A stretch of DNA of 5,098 nucleotides. Source: an uncultured Selenomonadales bacterium (lineage in GTDB: Bacteria > Bacillota_C > Negativicutes > Selenomonadales > Selenomonadaceae). Both the position numbers and the translations under genes were made by a program. Shown here piece after piece: positions 1 through 5,098 of this stretch. The first letter of the stretch is position 1. Every line of letters starts with the position of its first letter. The DNA lies in NCBI GenBank assembly GCA_937907035.1, contig CALCTX010000284.1, positions 1 to 5,098 of the forward strand, in the 5' to 3' direction. A model generated the notes under the pieces. That model made no database searches, had not been told where the DNA came from, and was given only the letters and a program-made list of their open reading frames with translations.

Positions 1-2573
1 TTAGAGCCAACTTCCTTCCAAAGAATCTGTTCCAGGTTTTCTATATCTATATCTGTAAGGGGCTGATTTGTCCTAAGCTTTGCAATAGCAATGTTATCCT
101 GATTCCGACGAACATAGAATTCAGCCTTTGCCTTATAATTCTTCAAATCATCAGTATCAAGTTCTGAATCCTTCCATTCTGTTGACAGCAACTCATCATC
201 AAAATTTGTATCATAACGAACCTTTTGTTTAGGCAGATATTTCATCAAATTACGCAATCGCTCTCTGATTTCCTCAAACTCATTTATACCGCCGTTATCA
301 ATATAATCTGTACTTAAGATTTTTTGTATAAAATCGCTCTGTGCCTGAATCTCAGGAATATTTGCCACCTCTGCTATACCCTTTACTTTTTTGTACAAAT
401 CACTTCTTGCCTTTGAATATTTCTTACCGGCAAGAAAAGCGAGTTCTATACCATACATAAGGGCATCAAACCGTGACGCACTCACCTCATCCTCATCCGG
501 CAAGATCAGCGGTGCCAGTTCTTCTTTTACCATCAGAGTATCTTCATAAGTAATACCCTGATAATTAGTTTCCGCAGAATACAAATCCACATATTTCAAA
601 TGCTGTCTGACGGCAAAATTATCCCTTGGCAGCTCCTGCACCTTTTCAGACATCTGCTTAACGAGCTGATTCCTGTAATCAACAAGCTCATCTGTCTGAT
701 AATCAATGTCCTGAAGCTTATATGACATTTCAAATTTCAGATTGAAAATAGCACCCTGCAAAGCAATCATATTGGCAGTAGCTTTCCCCTTATTCATTCT
801 GAAAAACTCAAAATTTCCACAGAAATCAAAGATATAAAACTTCTGCTTATCAGCTCCATCAAGCAGCCCCGGACAAAGTCGCGTACCGCGGCCGATCATC
901 TGCCAAAATTTTGCTTTACTCATAACTTTCTTGAAAAATACAAGATTCAGTACCTCCGGCACATCAATTCCCGTATCAAGCATATCCACCGAAATAGCTA
1001 TCTGCGGCATCTTCGCAGGATCAGAAAACTCATCAATTGCACTCTGTGCGTAGGTCATATAATTATCTATCACTTTTGCAAAATCGGGCAGATAAGCATA
1101 TTCCTTATGAAATACCTCGAGAATCTTTTCCGCATGATCATGATTCTTGGCAAAAATAATAGTCTTTCCCAGCTTTTGACCATAATCGATCTTATTACCA
1201 TTCTTCATAAGAATATCAAGCACCTGACGGATTGTATCCTCATTAAAAATCCATGTATTAAGTGCCGATGACCCTATAGCTTCAGGCAGTTCTCCATTTT
1301 CACCCTCAAAAGTGGCCTCATACTCAGCCTTATCCTCATCAGACAAATCATCATAAACAATTCCCTGTTCAATAAATTTCAGCTTCGATTCCACCGAAAC
1401 ATAATCCACCAGATATCCATCTTTTACAGCCTGTGCCAAATCATAGCCATAAGTAGGCACACCGTTTTCCAGTTCAAATACTTCATAAGTATTCTTATCG
1501 ATCTCATCCTTCGGCGTTGCCGTAAGACCTACTAACGGTGCATCAAAATAATTAAAAATATCACGATATTTATTATAAATCGACCTGTGCGCCTCATCGC
1601 AAATCAGCAAATCAAAATGACCGCAGGTAAAAAGCTTTCCCTCGCTGTCATTTACACTGTCAATACAATTGATCATCGTCTGATAAGTTGAAAATACACA
1701 ATGTGCGCTGTAATTGTCCTTCTCTTCGACCAAATTCGTACACGACAAATTAGGAAGCATATTTACAAAACTGCGTTTTGCCTGAGTTACCAAAGAATTC
1801 CTGTCAGCAAGGAAAAGAATATTCTTCACCCATCCGGCCTTCAGCAAACAATCACACAAAGCAATAACAGTCCTCGTCTTACCGGAACCGGTCGCCATAA
1901 CCAGCAACGCTTTTCGGCGGTTCTTTTCATCAAAACTCTGACATACCGCCTTTATTGCTGCTTCCTGATAATAGCGTCCCGCAATCTTCTTATCTACACA
2001 AATATGCCTGAGACTTGTCCGCATAGTTAAAAGATTAAACCATTTTTCCAAATCTCTCTTTGAATAAATTACCGAACATTTTCTTTCCGGATACTGCCCG
2101 TCAATAATATGCGTTTCAAATCCGTTGGTAAGGAAAATAACCGGTCTCCGTTTATATTTCTGTTCCAACAAATCAGCATATAACTTCGCCTGCTGTCTGC
2201 CCTTGGAAACATCAACACAAGTCCGCTTGGCTTCAATTACCGCAAGCGGGCGGTGCATATCATCATAAAGAACATAATCTGCAAAACCGACCTCAGATTT
2301 ATTCGGCATTCCGGGAATCTCGACCTCATTGAGCCAGTCCTTCCCTTCTGTCCAGCCTGCATCCATCAGCATAGAATCTATATACAGCTTTCTTGTTTTG
2401 TACTCAGACAGATCAAGCGGCTTCGGAACATAAGACTGCTGCTGTTCCTGTCGGCGGGCAGACAATTCCTCTTTCAATGATGCGTTTTCAGCCAGCAATT
2501 TTTGCAGATCAATTTCCTGCTGTGCATTCTTCTCCTGCTCTTTGGCAAGCTCAGCCTTTGTCTGCTCAGCGGC
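1..2573 (-). pseudogene. hsdR: Type I restriction enzyme R subunit (HsdR), nuclease-helicase part, cut off from its N-terminus by an amber codon; 3' end outside window
   Basis: This is the motor and nuclease subunit of a type I restriction-modification complex, which translocates DNA with ATP and cleaves it when the HsdS target is unmethylated. Codons are numbered from the start at 3029, with the amber as codon 152; codons 153-1009 are in the window without another stop. A charged coiled-coil-like linker (about 153-200) precedes the HSDR_N nuclease domain, with D251, E266-A-K268 and the type I Q280-x3-Y284 motif. The SF2 helicase motifs follow: MATGSGKT 378-385, DEAH 478-481, GLTATP 501-506, KTIIFAKN 622-629, DTGID 685-689 and QMIGRGTR 710-717. 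The last part resembles the EcoEI_R_C region. From the family I expect roughly 100 more residues left of position 1. No catalytic residue seems lost. The first Met codons after the amber are 220 and 222, with no convincing ribosome site, so separate translation is doubtful. I infer a recently inactivated gene, or one rescued by amber suppression. The identification itself is very secure. Confidence 0.93.
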
Positions 2574-2576
2574 CTA
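2574..2576 (-). other. Premature in-frame amber (TAG) stop in hsdR
   Basis: Read on the minus strand, the codons around the stop are GAA TCA AAG TAG GCC GCT GAG CAG, giving E-S-K-stop-A-A-E-Q. Both sides are in the same frame, so one substitution explains the break; no insertion or deletion is needed. CAG (Gln), AAG (Lys) or GAG (Glu) would each fit the helix and differ from TAG by one base. C to T from CAG is the commonest kind of change. No second in-frame stop occurs in the rest of the frame down to position 3. Confidence 0.95.
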
Positions 2577-3029
2577 CTTTGATTCCTTTGCCTTGGCAAT
2601 CCTGTCACTTATCAGCTTCTTGTCAAAAGTGTGCTCTTCATATTGGTCAGTATAACAATATGCAATGTAATCCAAATAAATAAAAAGATTCTCCAGACAA
2701 AGCATTGCCTCATCCCGACCAAGCTTTTTATTACTATGAGCTACATTGTTACCACACCGACGGATATAATCCATCCGTTTCCACAAATCAGGACCAACTA
2801 TTTGCCGATAATCTTCTGCATTCATCAGACTCAAAAGATTATCCTGATAAGGCATCTCCAGTGCTTTATCTACAGAATACATCCATTTCAGAGCAAACTC
2901 CATCGCTCTGCGGCTGTTGATAATACTTGCCTCAGGGTCCATAAGAATGATCTTCTCTGCCGATATTGCAACATAAGCAAATGAAGCAAATTTTGATTCT
3001 TTTTTCAAATAGTCAAAGTTGGTTATCAT
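2574..3029 (-). CDS. hsdR: N-terminal fragment of HsdR (DUF4145 domain), 151 aa, ended by amber codon
   Basis: This open frame is the start of hsdR. It opens with MITNFDYL, and residues about 20-130 match the DUF4145 domain found at the N-terminus of EcoKI/EcoEI-type HsdR proteins (DPEAS, RRAMEFALKWMYSVD, YIRRCGNNVAHS). The role of this domain is not well defined; in these proteins it precedes the nuclease. The frame ends at TAG (2574-2576) inside a lysine- and glutamate-rich helix that carries on in the same frame beyond the stop. The ATG start at 3027-3029 is supported by a strong Shine-Dalgarno sequence. fic ends 33 bases upstream, so the two genes are probably co-transcribed. As it stands the gene would give a free-standing DUF4145 protein of 151 residues with no nuclease or helicase. 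It is most simply read as a truncated product of a broken hsdR rather than as a separate gene. Confidence 0.9.
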   Translation of the reverse strand: MITNFDYLKKESKFASFAYVAISAEKIILMDPEASIINSRRAMEFALKWMYSVDKALEMPYQDNLLSLMNAEDYRQIVGPDLWKRMDYIRRCGNNVAHSNKKLGRDEAMLCLENLFIYLDYIAYCYTDQYEEHTFDKKLISDRIAKAKESK

Positions 3030-3035
3030 ACGGCC

Positions 3036-3042
3036 CCTCCTT
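3036..3042 (-). promoter_or_regulatory. Ribosome binding site of hsdR
   Basis: The minus strand reads AAGGAGG, a full Shine-Dalgarno match, six bases before the ATG at 3029. It lies in the 33-base gap after the fic stop and fixes the hsdR start. No promoter is evident in that gap, which favours transcription from upstream through fic. Confidence 0.85.
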
Positions 3043-3062
3043 CAGGCAAACAACGATCCTGT

Positions 3063-3764
3063 TTAACGCTTAATCTGAGAACTAAAACACTCTGCCCGCT
3101 GGCGTTCAGATTCGATAAGCTTTTGACAAAAAGCTGCAAAAACAGCGACATCTTCTGTATTTAGATAATTGATATATTCCTGCTTATCCTGAACCGTAAT
3201 AACAATTGGCGGCAAACCGCATTGCATCGCACTATATACCAGCAAAGCACGACCTACCCGACCATTACCGTCAGGGAATGGATGTATCTGCTCAAAGCGG
3301 ATATGCGACAGACAAAGTGCTTCAAGCAACTTTGCTTCATCTGTTCCTGCAGCTTCGAGCATCGCCGCCAGATCAAGCCGCCAGTCCTCTAACCGAGGGA
3401 TAACCAAATATGGCGGAACCGGAGTAAAATCTGCCCCGACAACCATATTCTGTGAAACCTTAAAATTCCCCGGTACAGCTTCTATTGCTTCTGCACAAAG
3501 AATAGCATGTATATCCCGAATAAAATTGATTGTTATTTCTTTTTTGTCATTCAGAGCCTCTAATAAAAATGGCATAAATGACTTATAATTTAGGACTTCA
3601 TGCATTTCCCGCATATTCATTGCCCGGGGCAGATATCCGTCCAAAAGGATACTTTTTGTTTCTCCCTGTGTTAAGGTATTGCCTTCAATAGCTGTTGAAT
3701 GGTGCGCCATTCTGACCATGAGGTCATCTATATACTCATTAGGATATTCCAACATAAAAATCAC
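3063..3764 (-). CDS. Fic-family protein (class II, probable AMP transferase), N-terminus uncertain
   Basis: Fic proteins usually transfer AMP from ATP to a hydroxyl side chain of a target protein. The canonical motif HPFPDGNGRVGR is complete at residues 161-172, with catalytic H161, D165 and the phosphate-binding GNGR loop. The inhibitory motif S23-T-A-I-E27-G-N fits (S/T)xxxE(G/N) and lies N-terminal to the core, which defines class II; E27 would block the ATP site until relieved. Residues about 110-127 (GADFTPVPPYLVIPRLED) probably form the target-binding flap. No C-terminal winged helix is present. The start given is GTG at 3762-3764 with only a weak ribosome site; ATG at 3753-3755 is the alternative. 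The frame stays open upstream to TAA at 3819-3821 and reads SYDFLRKFEQIVRSSDVV, which looks like genuine protein but has no ATG, GTG or TTG, so the original start may be lost. The gene lies directly upstream of hsdR and may regulate it or ride with it; the target is unknown. Confidence 0.9.
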   Translation of the reverse strand: MIFMLEYPNEYIDDLMVRMAHHSTAIEGNTLTQGETKSILLDGYLPRAMNMREMHEVLNYKSFMPFLLEALNDKKEITINFIRDIHAILCAEAIEAVPGNFKVSQNMVVGADFTPVPPYLVIPRLEDWRLDLAAMLEAAGTDEAKLLEALCLSHIRFEQIHPFPDGNGRVGRALLVYSAMQCGLPPIVITVQDKQEYINYLNTEDVAVFAAFCQKLIESERQRAECFSSQIKR

Positions 3765-3818
3765 TACATCCGAGGACCTGACTATCTGCTCAAATTTTCT
3801 TAAAAAGTCATAAGAAAG
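3765..3818 (-). other. Upstream in-frame extension of fic without a start codon
   Basis: The 18 codons between the TAA at 3819-3821 and the GTG at 3764 are in frame with fic and read LSYDFLRKFEQIVRSSDV. This resembles an N-terminal helix and runs naturally into VIFMLEYPNEYIDDL. None of the codons is ATG, GTG or TTG. It is either a remnant of the true N-terminus whose start codon has gone, or chance-open sequence. The protein-like composition makes me favour the remnant. Confidence 0.5.
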
Positions 3819-3821
3819 TTA

Positions 3822-3850
3822 TTGACACTAACCCCATATCTCAGTAATAT
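3822..3850 (+). promoter_or_regulatory. Sigma-70-type promoter of the zinc-ribbon gene
   Basis: A perfect -35 box TTGACA (3822-3827) is followed by a 17-base spacer and a -10 box TAATAT (3845-3850, four of six consensus bases). Transcription would begin at about 3856-3858, some 25 bases before the ATG at 3883. The A/T-rich stretch 3792-3821 just upstream could act as an UP element, but it is also the 5' extension of fic on the other strand. I found no equally good divergent promoter for fic. Confidence 0.7.
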
Positions 3851-3871
3851 ATTTGATACGAATATTCGATT

Positions 3872-3876
3872 GGAGG
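3872..3876 (+). promoter_or_regulatory. Ribosome binding site deciding the start of the zinc-ribbon gene
   Basis: GGAGG lies six bases before ATG 3883-3885. This selects that ATG over the in-frame TTG at 3853, which would fall at or before the predicted transcription start. Confidence 0.85.
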
Positions 3877-3882
3877 CACATA

Positions 3883-4056
3883 ATGGCTGGAGCTAGTAAA
3901 AACTCTCGTACTACTGTTGCAACACAAAAATTCATTTGCCCTGACTGCGGTGGCGAAATCATAATGAAAACAATGATTGAAAATGGCAGAATTAAAAATC
4001 AGGCAGAATGCCAGAAATGTAAACGTGTTGAAAGAAGACCAAAGGATTTTAAATAA
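3883..4056 (+). CDS. Small zinc-ribbon protein, 57 aa
   Basis: The product is a 57-residue basic protein with two CxxC pairs, C19-P-D-C22 and C43-Q-K-C46, spaced as in a single zinc ribbon that binds one zinc ion. The N-terminus MAGASKNSRTTVATQKF and the tail RVERRPKDFK are rich in Lys and Arg, which suits binding to nucleic acid or the ribosome. The arrangement recalls ribosomal zinc-ribbon proteins such as L33 or L44e in general form, but I cannot assign it to one. I recall similar small proteins in Treponema-like spirochaetes, without being sure. ATG 3883 is chosen because of GGAGG at the right distance and the promoter just upstream. The gene stands alone: fic diverges on one side and plsC converges on the other, and a terminator follows the stop. 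It appears intact and strongly expressed. Function unknown. Confidence 0.85.
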   Translation: MAGASKNSRTTVATQKFICPDCGGEIIMKTMIENGRIKNQAECQKCKRVERRPKDFK

Positions 4057-4068
4057 TCTTTAGGTATG

Positions 4069-4110
4069 AAAAAAAGCCCGTATGGAATCATGAACCATGC
4101 GGGCTTATTT
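4069..4110. terminator. Two-way rho-independent terminator between convergent genes
   Basis: The arms AAGCCCGTATGG (4074-4085) and CCATGCGGGCTT (4095-4106) form a 12-pair stem with one G-U wobble and a 9-base loop. On the minus strand the stem is followed by seven T (4075-4069), an excellent terminator for plsC. On the plus strand it is followed by ATTTATTT, which serves the zinc-ribbon gene ending at 4056. It lies between the two convergent stop codons. Confidence 0.88.
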
Positions 4111-4118
4111 ATTTAACA

Positions 4119-4880
4119 TTATTTTTTATCTGAAGGAATTGTTTTCCATTCATCAAGCTGTTTCTGAATAAGTTCTCTTGATTCTTCCAAAAGATTATTA
4201 CACTCTTCTTTAGTAGAAGGAGAATCATATATTTTTAATATTTTTACTCTGTAACATCCTTTTGTTAAATTTGTAAAAATCTTTTTAATATCACGCAGTT
4301 TATATCCACCGTCCAAAGCACATACAACTACAGGTAATTTTGTACTATCAGAGAGCATTCTAAAACCGGCAGAATAAAATTTACCAACCTGACCGTCTTT
4401 TGTTCTAGTTCCTTCTGGGAATAAAATAGGAATCTGTTTATTTTCAACTGCACGTTTACCAAATTTTGCAATATAATTCATAGCATCCATAGGTCTTGCT
4501 TTTCTTGGAATCATACAGTGCTGCTGAGTTCTTAACATTTCTGAAACTAAAGGTATATGTCTTGCAAGCTGATCTTTCGCAACAAAACGAATTTCTCTAT
4601 TTCTAAAAAAGTTCATAAAAGTTGGAATATCAAGTAAACTCTGATGATTTGAAATTACAATAAAATTTTCTGGAAGTTCATTTTCTAAATCTTTATATCC
4701 CCAGAAATTAAATTTCTGATATTTCTTTAAAATTGCAAATAATCTTGGTGCTAAAACTTTAACAATGTAATTTGATATTTTCATGCTCCATTTATGCGAA
4801 ACAGGATATGCAATAATATTTAAAACTGAAGCTGGAATAACCATAAAAACTAGACATGTCAATGTAAGAATACTATTCAT
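4119..4880 (-). CDS. plsC: 1-acyl-sn-glycerol-3-phosphate acyltransferase (PlsC family)
   Basis: This membrane enzyme family transfers an acyl chain to lysophosphatidic acid to make phosphatidic acid, the precursor of membrane phospholipids. The 253-residue length is normal for the family. A hydrophobic segment at residues about 3-27 is the likely membrane anchor. The catalytic motif HX4D is present as N78-H79-Q-S-L-L-D84. The block RFVAKDQL (98-105) and the glycerol-phosphate-binding FPEGTR (154-159) follow in the usual order and spacing, and LPVVVCALDGG (182-192) takes the place of the fourth block. The ATG at 4878-4880 has AAGG eight bases upstream (4889-4892). The gene is very A/T-rich (about 26 percent G+C by hand count over 4621-4860), unlike fic and hsdR. 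An upstream gene ends 28 bases before it on the same strand, so they are probably co-transcribed. PlsC-like proteins also include acyltransferases for other lipids, so the exact acceptor is inferred from the family. Confidence 0.9.
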   Translation of the reverse strand: MNSILTLTCLVFMVIPASVLNIIAYPVSHKWSMKISNYIVKVLAPRLFAILKKYQKFNFWGYKDLENELPENFIVISNHQSLLDIPTFMNFFRNREIRFVAKDQLARHIPLVSEMLRTQQHCMIPRKARPMDAMNYIAKFGKRAVENKQIPILFPEGTRTKDGQVGKFYSAGFRMLSDSTKLPVVVCALDGGYKLRDIKKIFTNLTKGCYRVKILKIYDSPSTKEECNNLLEESRELIQKQLDEWKTIPSDKK

Positions 4881-4883
4881 TTT

Positions 4884-4913
4884 TTATACCTTATTTTTTT
4901 ATTATACCTTATT
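4884..4913. repeat. Two tandem 12-base direct repeats before plsC
   Basis: ttataccttatt occurs at 4884-4895 and again at 4902-4913, an exact repeat with an 18-base period. On the minus strand each copy gives AATAAGGTATAA. The copy nearest plsC supplies its ribosome site (AAGG) and the other holds the stop codon of the upstream gene. A TATAAT sequence on the minus strand (4906-4901) lies between them and could be a -10 box, but I see no good -35 box for it. Confidence 0.6.
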
Positions 4914-5098
4914 CTTTATCAAAAATAAAGGAGCTTATTTTATCTGTAAGAATGTTTAACGGTTCATATAATTTTTTACAATCTTCAATGCTTGTTAGAA
5001 AATTTACACCATAATTTTTTTCAAAAATTCTTCTATGTCTGTCGTTATAGGAAAAAACCTGTCTTTATAAGTTTTTGTATGACTTACAATTTCAAAAT
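4909..5098 (-). pseudogene. 3' end of an unrecognised gene with a probable frameshift; 5' part outside window
   Basis: From the right edge one minus frame is open and reads FEIVSHTKTYKDR, then FFPITTDIEEFLKKIMV and a stop at 5004-5006. From about 5051 a second frame reads SYNDRHRRIFEKNYGVNFLTSIEDC and continues to LTDKISSFIFDKE, ending with TAA at 4909-4911; upstream of 5064 this second frame is closed. It has no start codon of its own. Its codons (5052-4912) show the order expected of A/T-rich coding DNA: 14, 12 and 8 G/C of 47 at positions one, two and three. Joining the frames at the six T of the minus strand (5057-5052) gives one smooth protein, as if one base were missing from the run. 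I do not recognise the family. The alternative is that the gene ends normally at 5004. A homopolymer sequencing error is also possible. Confidence 0.45.

Noticed and set aside
1..3. TAA on the minus strand as the end of hsdR
   Set aside because: The hsdR codons have their lowest base at positions divisible by three, so this triplet is out of frame. The protein continues past the edge, as expected from the family length.
2574..2576. TAG recoded as an amino acid in this organism
   Set aside because: Only one in-frame TAG occurs in about 1000 hsdR codons and none in the other genes. A recoded TAG should appear repeatedly. All visible gene ends use TAA, so the window cannot exclude it formally, but a single substitution is simpler.
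1701..2984. Four open frames on the plus strand (1701-2030, 2253-2480, 2393-2683, 2631-2984)
   Set aside because: They lie opposite hsdR, have low-complexity translations with no domain signal and no good ribosome sites, and are shadows of the real gene.
2705..3403. Short plus-strand open frames at 2705-2920 and 3206-3403
   Set aside because: They are antisense to the hsdR N-terminus and to the fic active-site region, with no recognisable protein features.
3853..3855. TTG start giving a 67-residue zinc-ribbon protein
   Set aside because: It lies at or before the predicted transcription start and has no ribosome site, whereas ATG 3883 has GGAGG six bases upstream.
4901..4906. TATAAT on the minus strand as a dedicated plsC promoter
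   Set aside because: No acceptable -35 box lies 16-18 bases upstream, and TATAAT is expected by chance in such A/T-rich sequence. It is mentioned only as a possibility within the repeat entry.
5052..5058. Programmed -1 frameshift at the T run of the gene before plsC
   Set aside because: The run is only six T preceded by G, so the P-site codon would re-pair poorly, and I see no convincing downstream stimulatory stem. A plain deletion or sequence error is simpler.

Overview
The window holds two stretches of different character. Positions 1 to about 3820 carry a minus-strand defence-type cassette: a fic-family gene followed 33 bases later by the R subunit of a type I restriction enzyme (hsdR), which runs off the left edge. 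Positions about 3822 to 5098 look like resident chromosome: a small zinc-ribbon gene on the plus strand with its own strong promoter, a shared two-way terminator, a minus-strand plsC-type acyltransferase, and the 3' end of another minus-strand gene that enters from the right edge.

Hand counts of G+C differ sharply: 121 of 240 bases in fic (3241-3480) against 63 of 240 in plsC (4621-4860). With the change of gene content, this suggests that the fic-hsdR block was acquired. The host seems to be a low-G+C bacterium. The zinc-ribbon and acyltransferase proteins remind me of Treponema-like spirochaetes, but that is recollection and weakly held. Every gene end visible in the window uses TAA.

The cassette shows damage. 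hsdR has a single in-frame amber (TAG) at codon 152, between its N-terminal DUF4145 domain and the nuclease/helicase part. The following 857 codons in the window are fully open and keep every catalytic motif I looked for. fic has an intact active site and an N-terminal inhibitory motif. However, its reading frame continues upstream of the only usable start into protein-like sequence with no start codon, and stops directly beside the promoter of the zinc-ribbon gene. The right-hand boundary of the inserted block may therefore lie at about 3812-3822 and may have removed the original fic start.

In an intact system HsdR would cut unmodified foreign DNA together with HsdM and HsdS, which are not in this window and would be expected further left. 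Fic would modify a protein target with AMP. plsC belongs to membrane phospholipid synthesis and has no evident functional link to the cassette. I see no CRISPR array, tRNA, rRNA, transposase or integrase gene here.
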